From Ryuthela nishihirai (taxonomy: Eukaryota; Arthropoda; Arachnida; Araneae; Heptathelidae), in contig JAWZYU010000034.1 in the NCBI GenBank assembly GCA_038380435.1, forward strand, positions 6,182,704-6,246,703: a stretch of DNA of 64,000 bases, read 5' to 3'. Of this stretch, positions 21,301 through 36,300 are shown one piece after another (position 1 is the stretch's first letter; each line of letters begins with the position of its first letter). Both the position numbers and the translations under genes were made by a program. Below the pieces are notes generated by a model. It was not told the origin of the DNA. It ran no database searches and saw only the letters and a program-made list of their open reading frames with translations.

Positions 21301-24300
21301 AAAAAGGTAATTTAAGCTCCAAAAAAAATAAATAGACTATTCTGTATTTAATATATGACCCTACTTCATATAGTACAGTGAAATGTAAGTATAAAATAAT
21401 CTGGTGGGTGACCAAAATATATTTGTTATATTGAAAGACAATAAAAAAAAGTGCTATCATAGTTTAATACTATGGAAGAATCATTATGAAAGAAACTTAC
21501 TGTGTATTAGTTTACTTCTTAAAAAATTTGGTAATTTTGTGTAACTCTCAATGAATTTTTAAATGATTTTGCAAATCTCTCCAACATATTTTCCAGAATA
21601 TCTTTCTGTGTCATAACAAAATGGCAAAGAGTTCATGCCATATTGGCTGCTAATTAAGAAACTAATTAATGGACTTAACTAAAATAATAATAATAATAAT
21701 AACAACAAACAAATATAATTCAAATAAGCTCACCGGACAAAAAAATTAGTCACCCCTGGCTGAATGTCACCTAATAGCACATAATGCCTCCATGGGACCG
21801 AAGAACAGCCAAACTCCTGTCTGGCATGGATGCCACCAGTGTGCGGATGCAGTGCACATCAATATTCATCCACTCTTCCAGCAGCAAATGCTGCAGTTTT
21901 GGCCAGATGGCTGGGACAGTGCTTAACTTGTTGCCCCAAAGAGTCCCACAAGTTTTCTATGGGATTTAAATCCGGGGATTTGGTGGGCCAGTCGAAATTT
22001 TCGAAGGCTTCAGAATGCTCGTCATGCTAATCCGACACACTTTGAGCCTTGTACACATGACAATTGTCATCTTGGAAGACTGCCTAGTATCCTTTTGGTG
22101 TTCACTGTGGATATGCTGCACAAAAAGCAACATGTGGTTGCCCAGTAGCTCCGTATAGCCCTTCTGGTTTAAGTGTGATGTCACTGCAACCAAAGACCCA
22201 TTTCCTCATATGTGAAACACCCCCAGAACATCACAGAGCCTCCTCCAGCTTGAACAGAACCTTGCACACAGTCCGCATGGAAAGCTTCATGCGGCATACG
22301 ATGTACCTGTCACCTCACATCATTTGAGTACAAGCAAAAAAAATCACTCGTCCAACCAGATCACACACTTCCTAGAGTTGACAGTCCAGTCTTTGTGCAG
22401 AGCTGTTAACATGGGTCTCTTCTGCAGTACTCTGCTTCAGATATCCATGGCATGCAGTTACCTTCAGAGTGTTCATTTGGAAATAGCTTGTTGTAGGCTT
22501 GCATTGACTGACTGGAGCGATTCCTGTCTCGCTGCAAAGTGGTTTGCCCTAACAGTGTGTGACACAATGCGGCACACCTTATTGGTGAGCACAGTCTTTC
22601 TGCTGCAGATCTGGCGACGATTAGCGGTGGACTGCGATGTATGCCACTGCTCGAAGACCATTTGGATAGTATGTTTCGACACACCTGCAAAGGCAGCAAC
22701 TTCTTGTACATTATGCCCTTTGGCTCGGCCAAATGCAATAACATCTTTTTGCCACTCATTCACATCTTTGGCATGACCAATATTTCACAGAGCGACTAAC
22801 ACACATGTGGCATACAACCAGTTCTTGTCACTGTATGAACCCTGTAGAGCACGACACAGCTATTTGTAGAACGTGTTTATTACTGGTGCACCCTCTGTTG
22901 CTGTTGAATGGACATAACCCTCTAACAGTGGGAGATGACTAATTTTTTGTCTGGTGAGCTTATAATGAATGACAAAATAATATGTGTGGATTGAAATACT
23001 TTGAAAAAACGTTTTGCTAATGCCATCCTGTGGCTACTGTTCAAAGGGACCTGGGTTTGAGCCCCAGGTGAAGCATGGATGTTTGTGTTGTTTTTCTGCT
23101 GAGGTCCTGTCATCTTCACAGACCTTCTATTATGGCATATAAACTGACAGGCCCTGTCAGACCTCTGTGGCAAGCAGCTGCTTGAGGGGGTATTTTTTTT
23201 TTACTGTTACAATCAGAATTGTGTAAATCTCCAAGTTTGAAAATCCCTTTTCATGTTAGGAAAATGTGGCAATGCTACTTTAAAGCACTATGCCAGCACA
23301 TAATTAGGGCTTTTATGCCATGCTGCAAGATCAACAAAAATGCCTGCTGGGTGATATACAATAACACAAAATTCATAGTGCTGTGATTGGTTAGATATTT
23401 CACAGGATTTAAATCACTGCAGCATTGCTAGATACTAAAAACCAAGCCACACAAAGATCATAAAATGTGCATTGTATATATCATTTAAGAGTTTTCACAA
23501 ATTTCATTATACTGATCATAATTTTTTTGCATCGACAATTTTTTTATCATATTAAACTGATATTTTTGTTATACTGGTATTCATAAAAATGTAACATTTT
23601 TACATGAAATACTTAGTAGAGTGGCCAGGGCTGGAAAAAAATTTAATTATTTTGGCATTATCAACATTTTACTGTAGTTAGTAAACTTAATTACTATGCC
23701 AATAGCATGTCTTTGTATAAGTGCTTGCATGTTGAATAAAAAAAAGGGCAGATCTGATATGTCTTTTAGGACATCTCTGTTCTTTGTGTTGGAGAGCATC
23801 GGCTTCCTTTTTGAAAAACGAAGAACAAAAGTAGAATACAATACAAAAGGAACAAAAATAGGATGCAGGGCTAATGACTTATTTTGTATATATAAAATAT
23901 AATATAAATTAAAAGTTTGTTACAAGAGTGAAATCTGGACCTTTTAAAAGATAATAGGAAGCTTGATGCTTAATGTGGCTGTTCCAGGTGTTTATGTGAA
24001 ACCTTGTGTGTTATATGGTTAAATTATGTAAATAATGAGGTTTGATGAAGAAGTCAAGCATCTTTAAGTTGTATCTTATGCATGGGGATATTGTACTGAT
24101 TTGGTTATGTTACCCTCATGCAGAACTACAGATTAGCAAACAGAGTTATAAAGTGTATCTAAGAGCTTGAGGGAAAGGGGCAGGCTTAGAATATGGTGTA
24201 GATGTCAAACAGGACCTCATTAAAATTGTATACAGTAGCCAAATGCAGCAGTTGTTACTAGGGATTAATCTGTTTGGAGAACTAAATTCTAAGTCTGGTT

Positions 24301-27300
24301 GGATCTCTGTATGCAGGAATGAAATATGAAATGGATCTAAAAATTGCATCGTCAAATTTTCCCTCAAGCAGTCATAGAGAGCAGACAGGAGTTGTCAGTA
24401 TATATGCCACAGAGACGATCTGTGAGGTAGGAGTTATCAAAGCAGGACAAAAAAAATGACCATCACTACTATGTAAACATCCAAGGGGGGTCAGAGATGG
24501 TATGATTATAAAAGAATATATTGATACTACAAAAACAATAAAATTAATAGATGATTCAGGTACAAACTACATGGAGATCGCTTTTTTTAATGATGATCAA
24601 TTACTCACTATTGTTAACATTGGAAGTTTGAGCATAATTTCTATTTCATTAATGTTAAAATAATTTATATGGCTGAATACTTAGTATGTTTGGTTCTGGA
24701 GCAAAGACTTTCAACTTCTCCAAAGAACTTTTCCTATTCACACCACTTCTTTAACCCTTTCAATACCAAACGGGATCAAAATAGTCCAAACTGCACATAG
24801 GATGTGGTGATGAGGAAAAAATATAATTGACTAGCAGAGTCCATTTAAAATCTCAGCAGTTTTCATCCAGTATGGTAGTAAAAAAGTTAATATTTGAAAA
24901 AAAAAAGGAAAAATAATTTACACTCAAATTTTAATTACTTTTGGAACACTAACATATGTTTTCTACTTTTAGAAAAGTGGATAAATTTTGAATGCATTCT
25001 GCACATTCAGGGCCACAAATTGACAAAGGCAAACTAGACACATGCCTAATTTGTAAATTTGATGGGCCTGGAATGGGCACCTGAGATTTGGTGCATGGAA
25101 GTTTGGGGAACCCATATTACGGCATTCTGCCTAGGGCCCAAAAATATCTAAATTTGACCCTGTTGACCTAATAAAAGAATCCTATCCACACATCATATGC
25201 ATTGCACAAGAACAATGAGAAATATTTATACTAAAATTAACTTCTATTTTCACTAATTTTTTAGCTTAAGATATTGTGAAAATAGTTATTCAGATTATGC
25301 TCTTACAACAAGAGCTATTATCATGTCATGTTGAAAGAACAACAATTACAATCCTGAAGCAAAAAGACAGAGCTGTTTTAAAACTTATTATCTAGTTTAA
25401 AAATTCTTGACCCTGTGAGAACTTTGTGGGCATAATAATTTACAATGGATACTTTAAAAAAAATAGAACTAACCAGGAAATATGTTCATGTCAATAATTG
25501 CATAATGACCAGTCTTGTTGTCGACAATCACATCAATTCCAAAAAGTGCCAATCCTAAGCGTTCACAAAGGACTTGAACAATGTGGTCCATTTGTTCCTT
25601 TTCTGGCCAAATAATTGGACTTTTGGGCTCACTGCCATCCAACTGAAAATAAAAATATTTTAATACCATAAAAGTTAAGGACACTACTCTTAGCCCATAA
25701 AATAAAAATACGTTTATATTATGATCATATACCTTTATCCAATGGCATTCAGTACAAGTTAAAATAATCAACGATACAGTATATGACCACTACAAAAGCC
25801 TTTAAAATGCCAGAAGACATTTTAGTGTCTTACAGAATTAGACCCAAGTAACCTTCTTTCATCTTTGCAATTTTTTTTATTGTCTAGAATTAAAAATTAT
25901 TAGTATGGCATACATAACCTATTTATGACAATAACGCCAGATTTTGGGCTGTTTTGCCTCTGAGCAGCACTCTTTTGCACACAATGGGCTAAATGGCCAG
26001 GTCAAAGGAACCTGAAGGTTCAGAGAAGGTTGGGGAGGAGACCCACTGGACAGTTGTTAGGAGACAGATGGTAGCCTCCCATTAAGGCCATCCAGCATGT
26101 TCTCTAATGTGCACACAGAGCCACAGCTTAAAGTCCCATCCAATGGATGGCAGCACTTACAAGTCCATCGGCATCTCCTAATGACTGTGGGCAGGGAGTT
26201 TTGTGGAGATAAATCTCAGTGATGGCCCAGGCAGGACTCTAACCTGAGAACTACAGATTACTAGCCTGGCATGCTACTGACTAAGCACTCACACCCCTGT
26301 AACTACAGAATATATTTTCAAATTTAGTTGATTTTTCTGCTGAAAAAAGTTGAAAAGTACACAATTCTCCATGTCTCAGGAAGGTATTTGTCCCAGCTGC
26401 TCCATCCTCAAGAAATAATGACAAGCATGTCATGAAGATGGTAAGTACATTCATCATCATCATCATCATCCTCAAGCAGCCATGGGCTACGGAGGTCCAA
26501 CTAGACCACGCAGTTTACTTCTCGAAGCATATCTGTCCTGAGCTACATCTGCTGCATCCGGCCACTGCACACCAATTCTAACAAGGTCCTGTTTGACGTT
26601 GTCGGCCCACCGCATCCTAGGTCTCCCCCTCCTTCTGAAGCCTCTAGGCACACTGTTCATAACCCTATTCGCCAATCTATAATTATCCATACGGGCAAAA
26701 TGGCCAAACCAGCGGAGTCTCTCTCTGCACAATATGCTGCTTAAAGGAGGTTGCAGACTCCTTTGCCTAACCTCATCATTAGTTACAAAGTTAAACCACC
26801 TAATATCCAAGATACTGCGTAAGCATCTAGAATCAAAAGCATCTAGTTTCCTGTTATCTTGTTTACACAGAGTCCAAGTTTCACTACCATAACGAACCCT
26901 AGAAAGAACCAAACTATTATATAGTCTAATTTTAGTCTTTAGGTGTATACGCCTATTTCTCCACAATCTCCATAGATTCTTAAAAGTCCCGGCAGCAATA
27001 CCTATTCGTCTGTTAATCTCATGCCGCACATCACCAGTATCAGTTACATAGCTCCCAAGATAATTAAACTGTGACACCTGCTCAAGACTGCAACCATTCA
27101 GATTAACTGAATCACAACCTGCCTGACCAATTTTCATCACTTTAGTTTTCTCTCTGTTTATAACCAAACCTACTGTACTCCCAGTCTCATCAACATTCGA
27201 ATGAAAGAGTTCATCTCATCAACATCATTTGCCAAAAGGGCTAAATCATCAGCATAATCTAAATCAGAAATTTTCGTATCTCCAGCCCATTTAAGGCCAA

Positions 27301-30300
27301 AAGCTTTCCCTTGAAGTGAATTTCGCATAACATAATCGACAACCAAACTAAAGAGAAAAGGAGACAAAATGCACCCTTGTCGAACACCAGAAGTAATGCT
27401 AAATCAATTGCTACAAGACTTACCAACTCTCACACATGACTCAGTGTTATTATAGAGAGCTTTCATTATGTTAACTAACTTGTCTGGTAAACCATATGAT
27501 CTCACAATCAACCACAAATTATGACGATCAACAGAGTCGAAAGCCTTTTTGAAATCAACAAAGCTAGCAACCAAAGGTTTCTGGAACTCTAAACATTTCT
27601 CAAGAATCTGCCTAAGTGAAAATATCTGATCTACACATCCCCTACCACTTCTGAATCCACATTGCTCATCACGCAATTGCCTGTCAACCAGATTCTTAAT
27701 TCTATTAAGCACAATCATGGAAAGAACTTTACCTGGAACAGAGAGTAGGCTGATACCCCTATAGTTATCACAAGAACTGCGATCACCTTTTTTGAAAATA
27801 GGGATAATAATAGCTCTGGTAAAATCTTTAGGAACCATGCCTTTATCATAAAAGTTATTCAAAATTTCAGTCATCCAAGTGATAACCAAAACATTCCCAG
27901 CTCTGAGCATTTCTGTAGTAATTTCATCTACCCCTGGGGATTTATGAAGTTTCAGTTTAGAGATAGCCAAACTAACTTCAGATTGTGTTATAGGGCCAAC
28001 ATTAAAGCTGCCAATGCATCTATCATCATTACAAACAATGGGAGTAGAACTAACCATATTGTTTAGAACATCACTGAAATGCTCAGCCCACCTAGCCATG
28101 AGAGAATCCTCACCTTCTATAACCTTACCTTGTTTATCCTTCAATCCCTGTATGCCTGTCCGTTTTCTACCACATAAAACATTAACTATCTGGTACAGCT
28201 CTCTGCTGTTGTGCTGCCTAACCGCTTCCTCAGCTTTGTCAGCCAAGCTATCAAGCCAAAGATTTTTATCAGTAGCTAACTGATCCTTTACACGTTTATT
28301 AAGCTCTCTGTAATCCTTTCTATTAGGACTAGTAGGGTACTGATTAAGGACATTCCTGCAATTCCTTCTTTCTGAAATAAGCTCAATTGCCTTGTCACTT
28401 AAATAATTCTGCCTCCTCTGCTCCTTTTTTCCTAAAAGAGTACTGTTAGTTTCCAAAAAAGCCTGTTTAAAATGGCCCCATTCTTCCTCAACTTCAGTAT
28501 TAAGCAAACCATGACCGTCATAATGACTAAGTAACCTATCATGGTAAGTTTTTGCTATAACTGGGTCTTTCAGAGCTTCGGTATTAAAGGTAAATTTTTT
28601 AACCCTAGCACAACACTTTTTAAGTTTAAGTTGCAAGACACTTTTAAGAAGGTAATGGTCAGATCCAATTTCAGCTCCCCTATATGCCCTGGTATTTCTA
28701 ACAGAACTAGCCCATTTGCTATTAATTAATATATAATCAATCATATTCCTATGCAGCCCATCAGGCGAAACCCATGTGTATTTATGTATGTCGCGGTGTT
28801 TGTAATATGTGTTAGTTATTCTGAAACCATTGAGTTTACTTACCTGTAGGAGACGTTGCTCATTGCCATTGCAGCTACCAATACCAAAAGGACCTATTAC
28901 TCCTCCCCAAAGGTCAGAGTCGGTACCAACTTTGGCATTGAAGTCACCAAGAACAAGGGTAATATCTCCTTTCTTGACAGAATTCAAAATGTCCTGAAGT
29001 TGTCCGTAAAACCTATCCTTCTCATCCTCATCAGCATCCTCAGTGGGGGCATAACAGCAGATAACATTCAAGTTTTTAATGCTTGTCTGAAATTTTGCTG
29101 TAAGAAACCTTTCATTAATGCACTCATATCCTAGAAGAGCATCACTAGCATGTCTGCTGAGCAGCAGACCCACGCCTTGGTGATGCTTTCCATCCTCCCT
29201 CCCTGTAAAGAGAAATTTAAAGTTATTTTTAAGTATCTCACCTTTACCTGTCCATCTGGTCTCTTGCAAGCCTAGAATATCTAGGTTATAGCGCTGGAAT
29301 TCCTGCATGAGGACATCAAGAGAATAATCTCTATGTAATGTCCTCACGTTCCACGTTCCTGCAGAAAGAAAATGATTAGTAGGATTTTTAAAGAAATTAG
29401 GTTTATTGAGATTGGTAGGGCCAACAATATCAAACAGCCCCCTGATCGCAGGCATGGGGCAAAGACCCGTTCCTCCTCCGCTAAAGGCTGAAGTCACCGA
29501 TGCTGGTAGGAACTTCAGGCACCACCTTTTCAAGTGGACTTTTTCAAGAGCCACATGGCCTGCCTGAGACGCATTACTCCAGTTTAGGCTTGACAATGCC
29601 CAACTAGCTAAGTAAGGTTCAGGTACCTGCGATGGCCTCTGATTAGGATTATCCACCAGCTGATATAAGGTATCCCATGCCTCTGTTCACTTAGAGCTGG
29701 CAACCCAGAAGCAAACAGAAAACACAGCGGCAGACTCTCCCTCAACAGAGGCCCACCAGTGCAGCAAGTCCAGGATCCATAATCAAGCTCAAATCCATAA
29801 ACAAGTCCAGTCTAGTAGGTATAAATGGTCAGCACCAGGACCCTGTGAAGTTGACCACTCCTCAGCAGGGTTGAAAAAAAAGAAAAAAGTGGCCGTAGAT
29901 GACCAGATCAGCAGGCCATACTGAACTGGCAGCCCTCCCCTTCCGTTCCCTTCCAAAAGAGAGTATCTCTTTTGAAAGGTACTAACAGCCTGCACCACGA
30001 GAAAGCGGGGTCGGACATTAGGTGCTAGACCTGGCCGGTTCTGTGCATCATCACTAGGGATTGGTACACAGCTCTCCTTCCAGTTTACGCCTAGCTACCA
30101 TTTACATGAGTGTACAATTGTTTAAATTGAGCTGAACTTTCAATTTGTCCCAGCTGCTCTCAGACTCAAGAAACAATGACAAGTTCATGCTTGTCATTGT
30201 TTCTTGAGACAATTTTTTCCTCTAAAATTGATCGAGGTTAACTTCATAGTGATATCTTCCTTAATATTCATTAAATACGTCAAAAAATATCTCATCAATT

Positions 30301-33300
30301 TAAACATATAACATGATAAGGTTGGGCTATTTTACCTCTGAGTGGCACTTTTTTGCACACAATGGGCTAAATGACCAGGTCACAAGGACCTCAAAGAGTC
30401 TGTGAATGTTGGGGGAGGGGGCCCAATGGACAGCTGTTCGAGACAAATGGTAACTTCTGAGCCACGTCATCCAATGTGCTCTTTTATGTGCATAGGGTAT
30501 GGCCCTCCAGCACACGGGCACATGGCTTAATTTACCATCTGATGGATGGCTGCCTTTCCAAACCCATCGGTATCCCCTACTGACCATAGGCAGGGTAGGG
30601 AGTTTTGCAGTGATAAATCTCAATCTCTCAGTCTCTCAATGGCTAAGGTGGAATTCAAACCTACGAACTGCAGATTATGAGCCTGGCACACTACCAACTG
30701 ACCCCTGTCCCCTCCAGATCAGTATTTGTCTTGAGTTGCTCTGCTGGGCAAATCTGGGCCCATCAGTAAATAGAACTAAATGCCACTGATCCCCAGTGAA
30801 TTAGACTGAGGATCAGTGGCATTCAGTCTAATCACATTCACCTCAGTCTAATCACATTGTTATCTGGTTCACTTTAGTCTTCAGTTTAAGTCGAAGATAG
30901 ATATCTCATATGCTATTGTTGTCCTTGAGTGACTCCTTGATGGTGTTCTGGAAATATTCTTTGTCTCTTGAAACTATTGCCATAGCTTATTTATTGCAAA
31001 AGGGATCATGCTAAACCACATCACAATGTTTACTTGTGACTGAGATTAAAAGCATTTTGATGAAAAAGGGCAAACTTTCTAGTAAATGTCTGTTCCACTG
31101 TGCAATAGAAAAATCGCCTTTCAGTGAAGAGATATTTGATGTTCAGTGAACAGAATGCCAACCGAACATTAAATGATGCAATGATGATCAAGTATTTAAT
31201 AATGAATGTAAAGGGACCAAAAGTGCTGTTCCCATAGGAACTAATGTAAAATCAAATATTGCACATATAGCATAGGGTGAAGTCAGTTATACAGGCAATG
31301 AAGGCAGTGTTAATTTACATTCTGTAATCATCATTGCATTATTTCATTACTTTCACTTTGCTGTAAGAACTGCCCTAAGTATCAATTCTTTTAATCTGTT
31401 AATGACCAATTAAAATTTGGAAACCTTTTATATAAATATATTATTTTTATAATTGTATTGCTGGATTTCTTAACTACTTTTCTTGTCCATTTATTTATTG
31501 CAACCGATTTACAATGAATATAATTACTATTATTGAATAATATCCTTTTTTGGATGCACAGAAGGAGTTTAATTTTTTTAAATATAAATTTTTTGCGGAT
31601 AATTTATTTGCCCTATATTTCCCTGCTATGGAAAATGCATGTTAAAAATCAAAACATTATTTGAGGTCACCACTCATGTCTAGTGGAAGCTAGACTTATT
31701 TCCCTTATATGTCTTTGAACTCATCATCAAAATAGGGCATTATGCATCTGAGAATCATTCATTTACACATGGTCATCATATTCAATGACTTTACACAGAT
31801 ATTGCTGCATATTTTGGTAACATTCTATCAACACTTTGAATTATTTCAAAATTCTCTTTATATTAAAAGTAAGTGTGTGTATGTGTGATTATTAAAACAG
31901 TTATCTGTTCTTAAAAGTACCAGAAACCACTATCATTATCAACAGATGTAATTTTGTTGCATAGTAGGAGAAAAATATTCTGACTGATATCGTATTTTTC
32001 GATATTTTTTTTTAAAATTCAACTTGAAAGATAACAAATTTTAAAATAAAAAATTACCTGATTTATTTATCCAATTAGTTGATGAAATATATTAAATAAT
32101 CTGAAAATGAAGTTGGCGTGGCCTTTTCAGTGAGCTGATTCATTGAGCTGACAATACTACACATTTTCTACAGAAGGCAAAACGTTTTGCAATAAAATCA
32201 TTGATTAGAAATTCATTCTGAATTTTTGCCATTAATGCTTTTCAAAAGTATTAGCATTTCACGTTCTTTAATCAATCAGAAAAATAGCTCTTATTAGGAT
32301 TTGAGGATTGATTACATGATTCAGCAAATTAGTAGCTCTTGATTTTGCCTTTAAATTTTAATAAATATTTGGCTATAAACTTTTCATTCATCAAACTATA
32401 TTCCTTTTTATCTTAATCAGCTGCAAAAATACAACTGAAAGAAATTCTGGGAATGTTACCTTGCTTAATCACAGACTACCTGCAGAGCAATGGAAGTAGC
32501 AATGAATGGAATGGCAGCCAGCTGTAACAAGAAGAGTCATGAACAAGCGATTTGATGTTTATTGGAATTAGCTAAGGAATTTCTTAATATTTTAAATTTA
32601 TTTAAATTATTAAGAAATTCGTGTTGTGTTAAAATCCAACATTCAATAATGTTCAAACATTATTGAACGTTGGATATGAGCATTTGTTCAATAGGAATTC
32701 TTTACGCTTTTCTATTACATTTGTGTATCTTTTTATAACTGATTTTTGTTTTCTGGTAATGGAATCACCAAAAATATTTTAAGATATAGAAGTCTTAAAA
32801 CTTATTGCTGTTGAATATCAGATTTTTTTTTAAAAGCTCAATTTAGGTTATTTTTTGGGTTTACTATTATTTTATGGTTTTCCTCAATAAAAAAAAAAAA
32901 TTGATTTTTATAAACTACTGAGGCTGAACAAGGTCTTAGAAAAGGAAACGAACAAAATTTCCTTGGTTCAGAAATCAGCTCCTCTCTCACGCAACCAAGG
33001 GTGAAGGCAATTTCAACATAGTGGGTTTTAACTCCCCTTTTCTGCCACCACACTAACACTAAACTGGCTAAAAAAAAACTGGAAAATTATATTTCAGAGA
33101 ACTTATTAGTTCATGAGCACTACATTAAATTGCTAAACACATTTCAATATCATCAAATCAATTTCCTCCCACCAAAATAAAGTGTTGGTTGTGCCAATGA
33201 GGATATTGAATTTTTTAGCCTTATTGCACTAATTTGCCAGGAAAATCACTATGTGTTTGCATAACAAAAGCATGTTTAATGTTCATGAATGCAGATTATC

Positions 33301-36300
33301 AAGAACCTTATGCATTTACAGATTTTGCTTAATAATATATTAATCATCATCATCATCCTCAAGCAGCCATGGGCTACGGAGGTCCAAGCAGACCGTGCAG
33401 TTTAATTCTCCAAGCATATCTGTCCTGAGCTACATCTGCTGCATCCGGCCACTACACACCAATTCTAACAAGGTCCTGTTTGACATTGTCTGCCCACTGC
33501 ATCCTAGGTCTCCCCCTCCTTCTGAGGCCTCTAGACACACTGTTCATAACCCTATTCGTCAATCTATAATCATTCATACGAGCAACATGGCCAAACCAGC
33601 GGAGTCTCTCTCTGCAGAATATGCTGCTTAGAGGAGGTTGCAAACTCCTTTGCCTAACCTCATCATTAGTTACAAAGTTGAACCACCTAATACCCAAGAT
33701 ACTGCGTAAGCATCTAGAATCAAAAGCATCTAGTTTCCTGTTATCTTGTTTACATAGCATCCAAGTTTCACTACCATAACTAACCCTAGAAAGAACCAAA
33801 CTATTATACAGTCTAATTTTATTCTTTAGGTGTATACGCCTATTTCTCCACAATCTCCATAGATTCTTAAAAGTCCCGGCAGCAATATCTATTCGTCTGT
33901 TAATCTCATGCCGCACATCACCAGTATCAGTTACATAGGTCCCAAGGTAATAAAACTGTGACACCTGCTCAAGACTGCAACCATTCAGATTAACTGAATC
34001 ACAACCTGCCTGACCAATTTTCATCACTTTAGTTTTCTCTCTGTTTATAACCAAACCTACTCTACTACCAGTCTCATCAACAGCTCGAATGAAAGAGTTC
34101 ATCTCTTCAACATCATTTGCCAAAAGGGCTAAATCATCAGCATAATCTAAATCAGAAATTTTCGTATATCCAGCCCATTTAAGGCCAAAAGCTTTCCCTT
34201 GAAGTGAATTTCGCATAACATAATCGACAACCAAACTAAAGAGAATAGGAGACAAAATGCACCCTTGTCGAACACCAGAAGTAATGCTAAATCAATTGCT
34301 ACAAGACTTACCAACTCTCACACACGACTCAGTGTTATTATAGAGAGCTTTCATTATGTTAACTAACTTGTCTGGTAAACCATACGATCTCACAATCAAC
34401 CACAAATTATGACGATCAACAGAGTCGAAAGCCTTTTTGAAATCAACAAAGCTAGCAACCAAAGGTTTCTGAAACACTAAACATTTCTCAAGAATCTGCC
34501 TAGGTGAAAATATCTGATCTACACATCTCCTACCACTTCTGAATCCACATTGCTCATCAAGCAATTGCCTGTCAACCAGATTCTTAATTCTATTAAGCAC
34601 AATCATGGAAAGAACTTTACCTGGAACAGAGAGTAGGCTGATACCCCTATAGTTATCACAAGAACTGCGATCACCTTTTTTGAAAATAGGGATAATAATA
34701 GCTCTGGTAAAATCTTTAGGAACCATGCCTTTATCATAAAAGATATTCAGAATTTCAGTCATCCAAGTGGTAACCGAAACATTCCCAGCTCTAAGTAATT
34801 AAGTATTTCATATACCCTTGGTAGTATTTTAATATACCCTAAATAGTAATTTCATCTACACCTGGGGATTTATGAAGTTTAAGTTTAGAAATAGCCAAAA
34901 TAACTTCAGATTGTGTTATAGGGCCAACATTAAAGCCACCAATGCATCTATCATCATTACAAACAATGGGAGTAGAACTAACCATATTGTTTAGAACATC
35001 ACTGAAATGCTCAGCCCACCTACTCATGACAAAATCCTCCCCTTCTATAACCTTACCTTTTTTATCCTTCAATCCTTGTATACCTGTCCGTTTTCTACTA
35101 CACAAAACATTAACTATCTGATACAGCTCTCTGCTGTTGTGCTGTCTAATTGCTTCCTCGGCTTTGTCAGCCAAACCATCAAGCCAAAGATTCTTATCAG
35201 TAGCTAACTGATCCTTTACACGTTTATTAAGCTCTCTGTAATCCTTTCTATTAGGACTAGTAGGGTACTGATTAAGGACATTCCTGCAGTTCCTTTTTTC
35301 TGAAATAAGCTCAAGTGCCTATCACTTAAAAAATTCTGCCTCCTCTGCTCCTTTTTTCCTAAAAGAGTACTGTTAGTTTCCAAAAAAGCCTGTTTAAAAT
35401 GGCCCCATTCTTCCTCAACTTCAGTATTAAGCAAACCATGACTGTCATAATGACTAAGTAACCTATCATGGTAAGCTTTAGCTATAACTGGGTCTTTCAG
35501 AGCTTCGGTATTAAAGGTAAATTTTTTAACCCTAGCACAACACTTTTTAAGATTAAGTTGCAAGACACTTTTAAGAAGGTAATGGTCAGATCCAATTTCA
35601 GCTCCCCTATATGCCCTGGTATTTCTAACAGAACTAGCCCATTTGCTGTTAATTAATATATAATCAATCATATTCCTATGCAGCCCATCAGGTGAAACCC
35701 ATGTGTATTTATGTATGTCGCGGTGTTTGTAATATGTGTTAGTTATTCTGAAACCATTGAGTTTACTTACCTGTAGGAGACGTTGCCCATTGCCATTGCA
35801 GCTACCAATACCAAAAGGGCCTATCACCCCTCCCCAAAGATCAGAGTCAGTACCAACGTTGGCATTGAAGTCACCAAGAACAAGGGTAATATCTCCTTTC
35901 TTGACAGAATTCAAAATATCCTGAAGTTGTCCGTAAAACCTATCCTTCTCATCCTCATCAGCATCCTCAGTGGGGGCATAACAGCAGATAACATTCAAGT
36001 CTTTAATGCTTGTCTGAAATTTTGCTGTAAGAAACCTGTCATTAATGCACTCATATCCTAGAAGAGCATCACTAGCATGTCTGCTGAACAGCAGACCCAC
36101 GCCTTGGTGATGCTTTCCATCCTCCCTCCCTGTAAAGAGAAATTTAAAGTTAATTTTAAGTATCTCACCTTTACCTGTCCATCTGGTCTCTTGCAAGCCT
36201 AGAATATCTAGGTTATAGCGCTGGAATTCCTGCATGAGGACATCAAGAGAATGATCTTTATGTAATGTCCTCACATTCCACGTTCCTGCAGAGAGAAAAT

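Larger units (their letters stand above)
26451..30106 (-). mobile_element. RTE-like (BovB-type) LINE, copy A, near full length
   Basis: Minus-strand element with a ~0.45 kb 5' region (CTGTAAATGGTAGCTAGGC- start), one long ORF broken by a TGA and a 1-nt deletion, and a 3' (GAT)n tail at 26451-26470. The encoded domains are an APE endonuclease and an RT with a characteristic C-terminus (RLRWFGHFARM, RRRGRPRMRWADNVKQDL). Inserted in an ITPK1 intron in the sense orientation. Confidence 0.88.

Noticed and set aside
22324..22776. 150-codon plus-strand ORF
   Set aside because: Antisense of the Tc1 transposase remnant. No domain of its own.
32838..33059. 73-codon ORF
   Set aside because: No recognisable domain, and it includes a poly-T-derived FFFFI run. 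Probably chance.
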